Counted from the stretch's first letter, positions 32,081 through 40,441 are shown. The stretch is 41,202 bases of DNA from JAEZJZ01 sp964450265 (GCA_964450265.1 CAYVCY010000004.1:1-41202); one strand, 5' to 3'. The notes: generated by a model from the sequence alone, not told the origin. Numbers and translations are program-made.

Positions 32081-33310
32081 TCATGCGGTAACCGATGTAC
32101 GCTTAGCCACATCGCCGGCTTTTTCCTGTCTACTGAGGCGATAATGATACCACACCACCACGGTAGCGGCTAGAAATGCCGCCAGTCCTAACACGAACGG
32201 CCACTTAGGATTGACTGTGTACAGCAATCCGGCGGCCAGCGCTCCAAAAATACCTCCCAAGGACTTCAACCCATTGAAGAAACCCATGGTCAGATTGCTG
32301 TCGGCCTCCTTGGCCCGGTCTGCTGCCAGACTCTGAGTCAGTGGCATGCTGACGGCATAGAAACCGAAATAGACCACACTGGCAGCCACAAACGGCATAG
32401 TCGCGCTCAACAGCACCACTCCCAGCATCGCACAGGAACAGAGCAAGTAGACATAAATGGTAGAGCGACGGATGTCCGTCTTTTTGACCAACCACATCGC
32501 TAGAGTGCTGTTTGCGATCAGCGAGACGACACCGATCAGTGCCTTGATGGCACCATTATAGCCGGAAGACAGGCCGAGCTGCGCCTTCAGATAATAGTTG
32601 AAGCTTTGATCGAACCCACTGTTGCCCAAGTTAGCCAGGGCAGCTACGGCGAAGATGGAGACCAAGAGCGGCGTCATGATGCGGCTACCAGCCAAAAAAG
32701 CGGACACAGGGTTAGCCTGGCGATACAGTTGCCCTAGCTTGAGCTCGCGAAGGTCCGTAACTGCATCATCAGAGCAGACCAGATAGAATAACAACCCGGA
32801 AATAACCAAAGTAACCACCTGCATAATCACGGCCAGATTCACCCCGATCTCACCCAACATGCCGCCTGCAAAATAACCAAAGGCGCTGGCTACAGCCTGG
32901 ATGGTGGCGGATATCGTCAGGTAATTACTCCGCGATTCAGTGGGTGATGTATTCACCACATAGGTGAGCGTGGCGGTGAAAATTCCACCGGTAAAAACAC
33001 CAGCGAACATCCTAGCGACAACCATCAGTCCCTCACTGCCAGCCAAGCCAAATCCGGCCTGACCGATGGCATATCCCACGCAGCCGATCAGAATCACGCG
33101 GCGACTGGAGATATAATTGACCAACTGACCCCAGAAGGGCGAAAAGAGAAAATTTGCCATCATCATCGCGGCCAACGCAACACCAAACATATAGTCACCG
33201 AAATCCCTTTGTTGAATGATGGTTGGCGTCACCGGATGCACGGAACTAGCGGCCATACTAAACAGAGTACTTACGGCAAAGAACCAAAATACCCGTCTCT
33301 TATCTTTCAT
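32081..33310 (-). CDS. MFS transporter
   Basis: A 409-residue membrane protein with twelve hydrophobic helices in two halves. The loop after helix 2 has NFLFSPFWGQLVNYISSRRV, the MFS GxLaDrxGrr-like motif A. Helix 4-5 carries ARMFAGVFTGGIFTATLTYV. The second half ends with GLLYTVNPKWPFVLGLAAFL. It resembles drug- or small-metabolite exporters of the DHA type, but the substrate cannot be inferred. Start ATG 33310 is 10 nt after GGAGG. It stands alone, divergent from the phosphatase gene. Confidence 0.9.
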   Translation of the reverse strand: MKDKRRVFWFFAVSTLFSMAASSVHPVTPTIIQQRDFGDYMFGVALAAMMMANFLFSPFWGQLVNYISSRRVILIGCVGYAIGQAGFGLAGSEGLMVVARMFAGVFTGGIFTATLTYVVNTSPTESRSNYLTISATIQAVASAFGYFAGGMLGEIGVNLAVIMQVVTLVISGLLFYLVCSDDAVTDLRELKLGQLYRQANPVSAFLAGSRIMTPLLVSIFAVAALANLGNSGFDQSFNYYLKAQLGLSSGYNGAIKALIGVVSLIANSTLAMWLVKKTDIRRSTIYVYLLCSCAMLGVVLLSATMPFVAASVVYFGFYAVSMPLTQSLAADRAKEADSNLTMGFFNGLKSLGGIFGALAAGLLYTVNPKWPFVLGLAAFLAATVVVWYHYRLSRQEKAGDVAKRTSVTA

Positions 33311-33593
33311 CCTAGACAATCCTCCAAAGTAATACTGTGGCATTTCAGCATTCGACCAGGCTGCACTTTCAGACAGCGCTTTTTGCACGATCTAGTCTGA
33401 ATGAATCAATACTCTACAGTATACCACTTTGGTCAGGAAAGTCTCTGGGAAAGTTTCTGTACTTGAAACAATAATACTGGTGCCATTCATGCTAGTTTGC
33501 TAGTTGATTCGGATAAACGAAACGCGATTTTCTGCAGATTATGGTCCTGAACGTGCTAAAATGGAACCAGATAGGATTGTGGAGGGGAATCGA

Positions 33594-34145
33594 GTGGGCG
33601 AATTATTGGTCGTTAGGCACGGTGAAACAGAGAGCAACGTCTTAGGAAGATACTGCGGCAGTCAGGATGTCCCCTTGAATGAAACCGGCATTCTGCAGGC
33701 CGAAGCTGCAGTTGATCTGATTCGCGGGCGCGGAGTTGATGTGATCATCTGCTCGCCATTGGTACGGGCGAGACAGACAGCGGAGATCCTAGTGCCTGCA
33801 GACAGTGAAATATCAATTTGGGATGAGTTCCGCGAGAGATGTATGGGGGTGTACGAAGGGCTTACCCGTGATCAGATTCAGGCGCAGTATCCGGAACTGT
33901 GGCAGCAGGATGCGCTGCGTCAGCTGGACTCTGCGCCTCCGGGGGCGGAGACTATGCGGGAAGTGAGGGAGCGGGTGGAAACCGGCCTGAGGAGGATCAT
34001 CTCCACCTATCCGGAGCAGACGGTGCTGCTGGTCACCCATGGGTACGTGTCCCGAGAGATCCACCGCTTCTTCAACCGGCTATCGGATGAAGAAATGCAT
34101 GCCTACAGCTTGGGCAACTGCGCCATTGCCACCTACAGATTCTAG
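33594..34145 (+). CDS. histidine phosphatase family protein
   Basis: A 183-residue phosphohistidine phosphatase of the phosphoglycerate-mutase-like superfamily. The phosphohistidine is in VVRHGETESN near the N-terminus; SPLVRARQTAEIL, the acid in WDEFRERCMGVYEG, and the second histidine in VLLVTHGYVSREI complete the site. It resembles CobC/GpmB-type small phosphatases, some of which act on alpha-ribazole phosphate in B12 synthesis; no cob genes are nearby. The start is GTG 33594, 8 nt after GGAGG; upstream in-frame ATGs have no site. Confidence 0.88.
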   Translation: MGELLVVRHGETESNVLGRYCGSQDVPLNETGILQAEAAVDLIRGRGVDVIICSPLVRARQTAEILVPADSEISIWDEFRERCMGVYEGLTRDQIQAQYPELWQQDALRQLDSAPPGAETMREVRERVETGLRRIISTYPEQTVLLVTHGYVSREIHRFFNRLSDEEMHAYSLGNCAIATYRF

Positions 34146-34155
34146 CACTGGGCAG

Positions 34156-34671
34156 CTAAACCGGAAGTATTCCCTCTAACTGGAGCAACATCTGCTTGAT
34201 TTCCAGGCCTCCGCCATAACCTACCAGCTTGCCGCTCTTGCCGATGATGCGATGGCAGGGCACCACCACCGGCACCGGGTTGGCTCCGTTGGCCCTCCCT
34301 ACTGCCCGAACAGCTTTCGGGTTGCCGATACTCGCGGCGATCTCCGCATAGGCGCGGGTTTCGCCGAAGGGGACCTGCTGCAAAGCGGCCCATACCTGCC
34401 GCTGGAAAAGGGTTCCCTGCATGTCCAAAGACAAGCTGAAGGTGCGCAACTGGCCCCGGAAGTAAGCCTGCAATTGCTCCACAATCGGCTGCAGACGGCC
34501 ATCATCAGCGATGATTTCTCCCTGAGGCCACCAACGGCTGGCAAATTGCTGGCACACTTGCAGAGACTCGCCGGGAAAGGTTAGCCTGGCCAACCCCTGA
34601 GGTGACACCAGCGCCCCAAAGGTGCCAGCTGTGGTGGGCACCTCCCCGATCACCAAATCAATCTTACTCAT
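34156..34671 (-). CDS. ogt: methylated-DNA-[protein]-cysteine S-methyltransferase
   Basis: A 171-residue suicide DNA-repair protein. The acceptor cysteine is in VPVVVPCHRIIGKSGKLVGYGGG, cut as PCHRI, with the DNA-binding helix RAVGRANGANP before it and the LEIKQMLLQLEG tail after. An N-terminal ribonuclease-like domain of about 80 residues precedes it. ATG 34671 has AGGGA upstream. It lies 17 bp downstream of tyrS and converges with the phosphatase gene at 10 bp. Confidence 0.95.
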   Translation of the reverse strand: MSKIDLVIGEVPTTAGTFGALVSPQGLARLTFPGESLQVCQQFASRWWPQGEIIADDGRLQPIVEQLQAYFRGQLRTFSLSLDMQGTLFQRQVWAALQQVPFGETRAYAEIAASIGNPKAVRAVGRANGANPVPVVVPCHRIIGKSGKLVGYGGGLEIKQMLLQLEGILPV

Positions 34672-34688
34672 CTGACTATCCCTACCCT

Positions 34689-35957
34689 CTATTCTTGCTC
34701 TAGAACCATGCTATCACAATCGCTTAGAACCAGCTTGACGAACTTCCGTCGCCCTACCTGCACCACCGTTCCGTTGCCGATGCTAATCATCTGATGGACA
34801 TCTCCCACCCGCTGCTGATCCACCTGCACCGCGCCCTGCCCCACCATCCGTCGGGCGTGGCTGCGGCTGCTCACCAGCCCCGTCTCTTCCAGCAAGTCAA
34901 TAATTCCCACCGTTTGCCCGGCTGACCAGATCACAGTCGGCATCTCCTCCGGCAGCTCCCGCCGCTGAAAGACGGTGCGGAAATAATCTGCGGCTGCCAA
35001 AGCGGCTGACTCCCCGTGGTAGCGGACGACTAAGCGCCAGGCCAGTTGCATTTTGGCCTCTAGGGGGTGAACGGAACCGTCGGCCAGGCCCTGCCGCAGT
35101 CGCTGCAACTCCGCTGGCGGAATATCCGTCACCAATTGATAATACCGAGGGATCAATTGGTCGGAGAGAGACATCACCTTGCCATACATCTCTGTCGCCG
35201 GCTCGCTGATGCCGATGTAGTTGCCCAGGCTCTTGCTCATCTTCTGCACTCCGTCCAAGCCTTCCAACAAGGGGAAGGTGATCACTACCTGCTCAGGTTG
35301 AGCATACTCCCGCTGCAGATGACGGCCGACCAACAGGTTGAAGGTTTGATCGGTACCGCCGATCTCGATGTCGGTGTGCAGGGCAACCGAGTCATAGCCT
35401 TGCATCAACGGATAGAAGAATTCGTGCAGGCTGATCGGCAGATTGTTCTGCCAGCGATTGGTGAAGTCCTCCCGCTCCAGCATCCTGGCCAGCGTATAGG
35501 TGGCTGACAGACGGACCACATCGGCAAAGCGCAGGGGTGCGAGCCAGTGGCTGTTGAAATGCAGCTCGGTGCGCTCGATGTCCAAAATCTTACCATACTG
35601 CTCCACATAGGTGCAGGCGTTTTGTTGCACCTCTTCTTCGGACAACTGCCGCCTGGCCTCCGAACGGCCAGAGGGGTCGCCGATGCGACCAGTAAAGTCG
35701 CCAATCACCAATTGTACCACGTGGCCTAGATCCTGGAACTGCTTCAGTTTATTGATCACCACGGTGTGCCCCAGATGAATGTCCGGCGCGGTAGGATCGA
35801 GTCCCAGCTTCACCCTGAGGGGCTGACCGCTTTGAATGGAGCGAGCGATCTTGCCTGCCAATCCACCCGCCGGAATGATCTCCACAGTGCCTGCAGAGAG
35901 GATTGCCAGCTGGCGGTCCAGTTCATGCTGTTGCTGTTTCGAAAGCGCTTTGTTCAT
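34689..35957 (-). CDS. tyrS: tyrosyl-tRNA synthetase
   Basis: A 422-residue class I synthetase. The HIGH motif appears as HLGH in APDIHLGHTVVI, the KMSKS loop as VQKMSKSLGN, and an S4 RNA-binding domain ends the protein (SRSHARRMVGQGAVQVDQQRV). The motif variants fit the TyrZ/TyrS2 subgroup rather than classical Bacillus TyrS. Start ATG 35957 follows AAAGGTGG. The short leader has no T-box: it holds only a palindromic repeat and the terminator of pepA. Confidence 0.96.
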   Translation of the reverse strand: MNKALSKQQQHELDRQLAILSAGTVEIIPAGGLAGKIARSIQSGQPLRVKLGLDPTAPDIHLGHTVVINKLKQFQDLGHVVQLVIGDFTGRIGDPSGRSEARRQLSEEEVQQNACTYVEQYGKILDIERTELHFNSHWLAPLRFADVVRLSATYTLARMLEREDFTNRWQNNLPISLHEFFYPLMQGYDSVALHTDIEIGGTDQTFNLLVGRHLQREYAQPEQVVITFPLLEGLDGVQKMSKSLGNYIGISEPATEMYGKVMSLSDQLIPRYYQLVTDIPPAELQRLRQGLADGSVHPLEAKMQLAWRLVVRYHGESAALAAADYFRTVFQRRELPEEMPTVIWSAGQTVGIIDLLEETGLVSSRSHARRMVGQGAVQVDQQRVGDVHQMISIGNGTVVQVGRRKFVKLVLSDCDSMVLEQE

Positions 35958-35976
35958 GCTTCCACCACCTTTCTGG

Positions 35977-36004
35977 TGACACGCGAGGGCTGTTCCCGCG
36001 TGTC
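35977..36004. repeat. GGGAC-family hairpin upstream of tyrS
   Basis: Arms TGACACGCG and CGCGTGTCA with GGG...CCC at the tip. It is adjacent to the pepA terminator and 20 bp upstream of tyrS, so it ends up in the tyrS leader. Confidence 0.55.
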
Positions 36005-36037
36005 AAAAAAAAACCCGCCCCCATCCGGGGACGGGTT
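36004..36037 (-). terminator. intrinsic terminator of pepA
   Basis: Minus-strand arms AACCCGTCCCCGG and GGGGGCGGGTT are followed by TTTTTTT. It lies about 15 bp past the pepA stop and has a textbook form. Confidence 0.9.
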
Positions 36038-36051
36038 CTTAGCTCGCGGGG

Positions 36052-37539
36052 TTATTTCTCCAGGCAACCCAGCTCAGCCATCGTGCGGGCGGCGAAGCCG
36101 GTAGCACCCTTAACCTGGTAGCCCTTCGCATTCTCGGTGGTGACCATGGCGGCGATGTCCAGATGAACCCAAGCCGCGTCCTTGATGAATTCACTGATAA
36201 TCAAACCGCCGGTGATCGCACCGCCACCCCGGGCACCGCCATTCTTGATGTCTGCCACATCACCTTTGTACAGCTCCCGATACTCGTCATGATTTGGCAA
36301 GCGCCAGAACCTCTCGCCTGACTTTGCGGCCGCAGCCTGCACGTCAGCCACCAGATCGTCGCAGTTGGCGACGATGCCGGCGTAGATGTTGCCCAGGGCG
36401 ACTACGCAGGCACCGGTCAACGTGGCCGCGTCGACGATCTTGGTGGCACCCAGATGCTCGGCATAAGCCACCGCATCGGCCAGGATGAGGCGCCCTTCGG
36501 CGTCGGTGCTGATGATCTCGATGGTCTTGCCGGTCATCCCCCTCAGAAGATCGCCAGGCTTCAAAGCGGTGCTGGATGGCAAGTTCTCGGAGCTAGGCAC
36601 CACGCCGATCACATTGGCTCTAGGCTTCAGTTGGCCGATGGCCCGCATGGCTGCGATCACAGCGGCACCACCACCCATGTCATTTTTCATATTCTGCATA
36701 CCTTGGCTCGGCTTAATAGAGATTCCACCGCTGTCGAAGGTGAGGCCTTTGCCCACCAATGCCAGCGTCTCACCGCCAGGGTTGCCCTGATAGCGCAAGA
36801 CAATCATCTTCGGAGGCTGAGCGCTGCCCTGAGCAACCCCCAACAGGCAGCCCATGCCCAACTTCTCCATGTCTGCCCGCTCCAGCACTTCAATCTCCAG
36901 ATCGGCATCTTTGGCCACCTGGGCAGCTGCCTCCGCCATATGGGTGGGGGTCATGTAGTTGCCAGGGGTGTTGACCAGATCGCGGGCCAGATTGGTGGCT
37001 TCGCCCATAATCACTCCCCGCCGGACACCCTGTTCCACTGCGGCCAGTTTGTCCGGCTCGCAGTTGATCAGCAGTAGCTCGCCGACAGACTGTTCCCGTT
37101 TCTTGGCCTTCAGTTGATCATAATGGTAGTCTGCCAGCAAACTGCCTTCCACTACCGCCGCAGTGACACGCATGGGGCATAATCCTTCCACATTCAACCC
37201 GTGCAAGACAAAGGCGATGCTGTTCACCTTGCCTTTGGCCGCCACCTTAAAGGCGCTACCAGCGGCCTGGCGGATCTGCTCCAGCCCCAACTGCTCCTCT
37301 TTTCCCAGACCGACCAGCACCAGTTTCTTGGCTTTAAGACCATCCGGATAGAGCGCCAGGGTCTCGTTCAACTTGCCCTCAAAGTCTTCTTGAGCGACCA
37401 CTCGACTGATCAGCCCGCCGCTCTTCTGGTCCACTACAGCCAGATGCCCTTCCAATTGTTCCAAGCCCTGGAACAACCCGATGATCATCGCGTCGACTGG
37501 CAGCCCGATGGCGCATTGGTCAGTAATCTTTACTTGCAT
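36052..37539 (-). CDS. pepA: leucyl aminopeptidase (M17)
   Basis: A 495-residue cytosolic aminopeptidase with two metals. The catalytic domain carries KGLTFDSGGISIKPSQGM (metal lysine and aspartate) and the signature STDAEGRLILADAVAYAEH, where the usual NTDAEGRL has S for N. The N-terminal about 160 residues form the regulatory domain. Start ATG 37539 follows GGAGGG; an ATG-like codon 39 nt upstream precedes that site. It recycles peptides, in keeping with an amino-acid-fermenting lifestyle. Terminated at 36004-36037, so separate from tyrS. Confidence 0.95.
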   Translation of the reverse strand: MQVKITDQCAIGLPVDAMIIGLFQGLEQLEGHLAVVDQKSGGLISRVVAQEDFEGKLNETLALYPDGLKAKKLVLVGLGKEEQLGLEQIRQAAGSAFKVAAKGKVNSIAFVLHGLNVEGLCPMRVTAAVVEGSLLADYHYDQLKAKKREQSVGELLLINCEPDKLAAVEQGVRRGVIMGEATNLARDLVNTPGNYMTPTHMAEAAAQVAKDADLEIEVLERADMEKLGMGCLLGVAQGSAQPPKMIVLRYQGNPGGETLALVGKGLTFDSGGISIKPSQGMQNMKNDMGGGAAVIAAMRAIGQLKPRANVIGVVPSSENLPSSTALKPGDLLRGMTGKTIEIISTDAEGRLILADAVAYAEHLGATKIVDAATLTGACVVALGNIYAGIVANCDDLVADVQAAAAKSGERFWRLPNHDEYRELYKGDVADIKNGGARGGGAITGGLIISEFIKDAAWVHLDIAAMVTTENAKGYQVKGATGFAARTMAELGCLEK

Positions 37540-37647
37540 GAAAAACCCTCCTTCCTTTACCGTAGGTAAATTCTGCATCTATATCCGTTTTCCCTGCCTG
37601 AATCAAAGATCGAGAGCCACAACCTGTTCAACAGGTGTTTGCAAAAG

Positions 37648-37676
37648 CAAGATCCTTCGTTGCACTCAGGGTGACA
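37648..37676. repeat. dispersed GTCATTC-type repeat
   Basis: Unit AAGATCCTTCGTTGCACTCA followed by GGGTGACA, in the inverted orientation relative to the copy at 37703-37740. Confidence 0.6.
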
Positions 37677-37702
37677 GTCGCTAGGCGACTGTCTAGAGCG
37701 GT

Positions 37703-37740
37703 TGTCATTCCGAGCGCGGCGAGGAACCTAGATCCTTCGC
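37703..37740. repeat. dispersed GTCATTCCGAGCG repeat
   Basis: TTGTCATTCCGAGCGCGGCG followed by AGGAACCTAGATCCTTCG. Together with 37648-37676 it forms an inverted pair flanking a short CTAGGCGACTGTCTAG palindromic spacer. Confidence 0.65.
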
Positions 37741-37746
37741 CCAGCC

Positions 37747-37789
37747 AAAAAAGGCCGCTCGCTGCTTATCTTGCGCAGCGAACGGCCTT
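37747..37789 (-). terminator. intrinsic terminator of the UPF0251 gene
   Basis: Minus-strand arms AAGGCCGTTCGCTGC and GCAGCGAGCGGCCTT (15 positions, one mismatch) around a 9-nt loop, followed by TTTTTGG. It is 52 bp past the UPF0251 stop and ends the Fe-S/NifX region. Confidence 0.9.
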
Positions 37790-37840
37790 CTCATTACGGT
37801 CACATTGACCTCATCTTCTCACTCGTCGTCGCCTCCAGCG

Positions 37841-38236
37841 CTACTCGGACCCTTTGGCGTTATCGCCCTTCTCGATCCCCTGATAGCACTGTCGCCGACA
37901 GCGAGCTCTTCTACGACCAGGGCTGCGCAGCGCCTGGCATGCGCCGCGCAAGCGATAATGGCCGCCCTCGATACGCAGAGGCCTGCCCTCGACGATGGCG
38001 CGGGCAACGTTCTCCCGGGCAGTGGTCAACAAACGCTGAAATGTAGCGCGGGAAACATGCATGCACTCGGCGCACTCCTGCTGATCGAGCCCAAACAGGT
38101 CCTTCAACCGGATGGCCTCGATCCCTTCGACCGTGACCACCACTTCCTCCATTCCGGCCATAGGCTGACCGGCTGGCTTGAAGACAGTGCAGATCGGTTC
38201 CTGTTCTACCATACGGTGTATCGGCGGTCTGGGCAT
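37841..38236 (-). CDS. UPF0251 (DUF134) family DNA-binding protein
   Basis: A 131-residue protein. The family core is RRVEQEP-like RMVEQEPICTVFKPAG, then VEGIEAIRLKDLFGLDQQECAECMHVSRATFQRLLTTARENVARAIVEGRPLRIEGG (cut here across 40-100), a sigma-like HTH (ECAECMHVSRATFQRLL). The C-terminal tail is short and basic with cysteines (RRRARCRRQC), unlike the cysteine-rich tail of some relatives. DUF134 members accompany NifX-like and MinD-ferredoxin genes in anaerobes and are presumed regulators. ATG 38236 follows GAGGAGG. A palindrome overlapping its -35 suggests autoregulation. Confidence 0.85.
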   Translation of the reverse strand: MPRPPIHRMVEQEPICTVFKPAGQPMAGMEEVVVTVEGIEAIRLKDLFGLDQQECAECMHVSRATFQRLLTTARENVARAIVEGRPLRIEGGHYRLRGACQALRSPGRRRARCRRQCYQGIEKGDNAKGSE

Positions 38237-38262
38237 GGGTCACCTCCTCACGCATGTCTTAT

Positions 38263-38296
38263 CATGCTGCCCGTTTGGGCGATAGTCAACTATCGC
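38263..38296 (-). promoter_or_regulatory. palindromic operator and promoter of the UPF0251 gene
   Basis: GCGATAGT-CA-ACTATCGC (38279-38296) is a perfect 8-bp-arm palindrome. On the minus strand its centre contains TTGACT, a -35-like hexamer, and CATGAT (-10-like) follows after 17 bp. Repressor binding would block polymerase. The likely binder is the UPF0251 protein itself or one of the neighbours. Confidence 0.5.
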
Positions 38297-38334
38297 TCCC
38301 CTTATGATAACTCAACCAGTGCCTCTATTTCCAC

Positions 38335-38366
38335 ATGGCCATTCTTTCTGTCGAAAGATTCGCCTT
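38335..38366 (-). repeat. AAGGCGAATCTTTC...GAAAGAATGGCCAT element (inverted)
   Basis: Minus-strand copy of the element at 23287-23318, with GACA in place of AGCA at the loop. It lies between the second NifX-like gene and the UPF0251 operator. Confidence 0.6.
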
Positions 38367-38400
38367 GTGGCGCAAGCGATCATCGATTTGATCCTTAGGG

Positions 38401-38760
38401 CTACTTCCCACAGTCACCTTCGTAACTATGTTCGCGGCAAACCTCTTCGGTGGAATGAAGCTGCCCTTTAACAAACTGTTCGATTACCGACCGAGTATCT
38501 CCTGCAACCCCGACGATAGTTTCGATGCCGTATTGCCGAAACAGGTTCTGAGCGGAACCGCCCATACCCCCGGCCACAATCACGTCCACATCATGTTCTT
38601 TTAAGACCCGGGGCAACAACCCCGGCTGATGTTTGGGGCTAGGCAGGTCATAGACGGCCACTTGGTGTCCGTCCTCGACGGTCACCAAGCGAAAGATGGA
38701 ACAATGCCCAAAGTGCTGTGCTATTGTCTGATCTTTGTCCATCGCTAATGCCAGGATCAC
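38401..38760 (-). CDS. NifX/NifB-type (dinitrogenase Fe-Mo cofactor biosynthesis) protein
   Basis: A 119-residue protein of the NifX/NafY/NifB-C-terminal superfamily. It starts with the typical MILALAMDKDQTIAQHFGHC and has DVIVAGGMGGSAQNLFRQYGI, where the family binds iron-sulfur or Fe-Mo clusters. No nitrogenase genes are present; such free-standing copies occur with MinD/ferredoxin ATPases in anaerobes. Histidines and cysteines near the end (CREHSYEGDC) could hold metal. The start is GTG 38760, overlapping the ATPase stop by 4 nt. Confidence 0.9.
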   Translation of the reverse strand: MILALAMDKDQTIAQHFGHCSIFRLVTVEDGHQVAVYDLPSPKHQPGLLPRVLKEHDVDVIVAGGMGGSAQNLFRQYGIETIVGVAGDTRSVIEQFVKGQLHSTEEVCREHSYEGDCGK

Positions 38761-39620
38761 TGTTGATCAACTCCTATCATTTTGCTGAGGCTGGTCCATG
38801 TCTGACGAATAGCCTGGGCCGCGGGACTATCCCGATAATCCAGAATCGATTTCAGCTCGCTATGGGCCGTGAGCACCAGCGGATCAAAGGGAATCAGCCC
38901 CACTATCGGTACTTCCTCCTGGGCGCACAACTGCTGTAGCTCGCCAGAGATGTGTGGACTGAGATCGTGGCGATTGATACACACGTAAGGCTGAATTTCG
39001 AATTTACGCAAGAGCTGCAGCAAACGCAGGAAATCGTGTTGGCTGGAATAGCTAGCTTCCAAAACCAACAGAGCGGCATCACAACCGGTAAGCGTGGCGA
39101 TCACCGGGCAGCCAATGCCAGGCGGTCCGTCCAAAATGATCAGATCCTCCCTGAGATTGGCCACTTCCGCGCCTTGTGCCCGCACCCTGGTGACCAACTT
39201 GCCAGAGCCGTCAGCTCCAGGCTCCATTTCGGCCCAACTGAGATGGCCCCAATCAGTCTTGGTCAAGAAGACCTGCCCGATGGTCTCGTCCACCAGCGAC
39301 AAAGCATCGTGGGGACAGACATACACACAGGCACCGCAGCCTTCACAGCTCAGCTCGTCGACCTGGCCATGGTCTATCGCATCGAATCGGCAGACTTCGC
39401 CACAGCGGTTGCAGCCCGCGCAACGGCCGGGATCCAGCTCTGCGACCTTTGCCCCGGCAAAGTCCTCGGTAGCCAACGTTTCCCCGTCCAACAACAGATG
39501 TAAATTGGCTGCATCTACGTCGCAATCGATGGCCAACCGACAAGCGGCTAACGAGGCGAGGGCGGCTGCTACTGTCGTCTTGCCGGTGCCCCCCTTTCCA
39601 CTCAGCACCACTAACTGCAT
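38757..39620 (-). CDS. MinD-family ATPase with inserted 2[4Fe-4S] domain (second copy)
   Basis: A 287-residue P-loop ATPase of the Mrp/MinD group. The deviant Walker A is VVLSGKGGTGKTTVA at the N-terminus. A ferredoxin insert at about 60-110 has CAGCNRCGEVCRFDA and CEGCGACVYVCPHDA. Switch II is LIILDGPPGIGCPV. Relatives carry or assemble Fe-S clusters. ATG 39620 overlaps the sister ATPase by 10 nt; both are probably one heterodimeric machine. It follows the order NifX-like, ATPase, ATPase, NifX-like. Confidence 0.92.
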   Translation of the reverse strand: MQLVVLSGKGGTGKTTVAAALASLAACRLAIDCDVDAANLHLLLDGETLATEDFAGAKVAELDPGRCAGCNRCGEVCRFDAIDHGQVDELSCEGCGACVYVCPHDALSLVDETIGQVFLTKTDWGHLSWAEMEPGADGSGKLVTRVRAQGAEVANLREDLIILDGPPGIGCPVIATLTGCDAALLVLEASYSSQHDFLRLLQLLRKFEIQPYVCINRHDLSPHISGELQQLCAQEEVPIVGLIPFDPLVLTAHSELKSILDYRDSPAAQAIRQTWTSLSKMIGVDQQ

Positions 39621-40441
39621 ACTATCAACTCCTGGATGCTGTTTCCCAACTGGGCAAACAGCTCGGGGAATTCCTCACCCCGTAACAATTCTGCGGCTGC
39701 AGACGAAGCAGCTGCCTGGCGGCTAAAGGGGAGTCTGGCGATGATCGGGAGATGGTACCGTTCGGCCAATTCAACAATCAGCCTGTCGTCTCCCTGCGAC
39801 CGATTGATCACGATCGCCCCCGGCAAGCGCATCGCTTGCACCAGCTTGATGGAACCCTCCAAGTCGTGCACCCCAAAGGGAGTCGCCTCGGTGACCAACA
39901 ATGCAAAATCGGCCTGTTTAGCCACGGCCACCACATTGCAGGATGTCCCCGGTGAGCAGTCCAGAAGCAGCGGCTTATCCCCGGACGGCTGACTGAGCAT
40001 CTGTTGAATAATCCTTACGCCGGATGGCTCTCCCACATTCAGCACTCCTTGCCAGCAATCTCCACTGCTGCAGATACCGTAGTCTATATGTCCTATCTCC
40101 CTAGGTTGTTCGGTGATCGCTTGCTCTGGGCAAACCAACGTACAGAGGCCACAGCCGTGACAGAGCTGAGGGAAGAAGAGCACGCCCCGCTTGGTCACCC
40201 CGAGGGCGTGAAACTGACAGTGCTGGGCACAGAGACCACACCTGGTGCAGCGATCGTCGTCTATTGCCGGATTGGGCATAGTCACGGATTCTGTCCTCCG
40301 TCTTTCCGGTTTGAGAAAGGCCCAACCGTTTGGCTCCTCGGTATCGCAGTCCAAGTAACGCCAGCCCATCACCTCGGCCAAATTGACAGCTACCGTAGTT
40401 TTGCCGGTGCCGCCCTTGCCGCTGAGTACAGCTATGTTCAC
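39611..40441 (-). CDS. MinD-family ATPase with inserted 2[4Fe-4S] domain (first copy)
   Basis: A 276-residue sister of the next ATPase. Walker A AVLSGKGGTGKTTVAV, ferredoxin insert CTRCGLCAQHCQFHA and CHGCGLCTLVCPEQA (about 62-110), and switch II LLLDCSPGTSCNVVAVAK, where the usual DGPPG is DCSPG. A CSSGDC motif follows the insert. The start is GTG 40441, coupled to the NifX-like stop by a 4-nt GTGA overlap; translation probably depends on that coupling because the upstream GGGGAG is too close. Proposed role: Fe-S cluster handling with the NifX-like partners. Confidence 0.9.
   Translation of the reverse strand: MNIAVLSGKGGTGKTTVAVNLAEVMGWRYLDCDTEEPNGWAFLKPERRRTESVTMPNPAIDDDRCTRCGLCAQHCQFHALGVTKRGVLFFPQLCHGCGLCTLVCPEQAITEQPREIGHIDYGICSSGDCWQGVLNVGEPSGVRIIQQMLSQPSGDKPLLLDCSPGTSCNVVAVAKQADFALLVTEATPFGVHDLEGSIKLVQAMRLPGAIVINRSQGDDRLIVELAERYHLPIIARLPFSRQAAASSAAAELLRGEEFPELFAQLGNSIQELIVCS

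Larger units (their letters stand above)
37540..37840. other. intergenic stretch with repeats
   Basis: No gene. It holds two GTCATTC-family repeats (37648-37676 and 37703-37740) and the terminator of the UPF0251 gene. A small palindrome AACCTGTTCAACAGGTG lies at about 37621-37637. The pepA promoter must lie in this stretch but was not confidently located. Confidence 0.6.

Noticed and set aside
35958..36051. T-box leader for tyrS
   Set aside because: The leader contains only a repeat hairpin and the pepA terminator. The conserved T-box sequence and a specifier stem are absent.
1061..37740. Repeats as insertion sequences
   Set aside because: No transposase gene or remnant is associated with any copy, so they are listed as repeats only.
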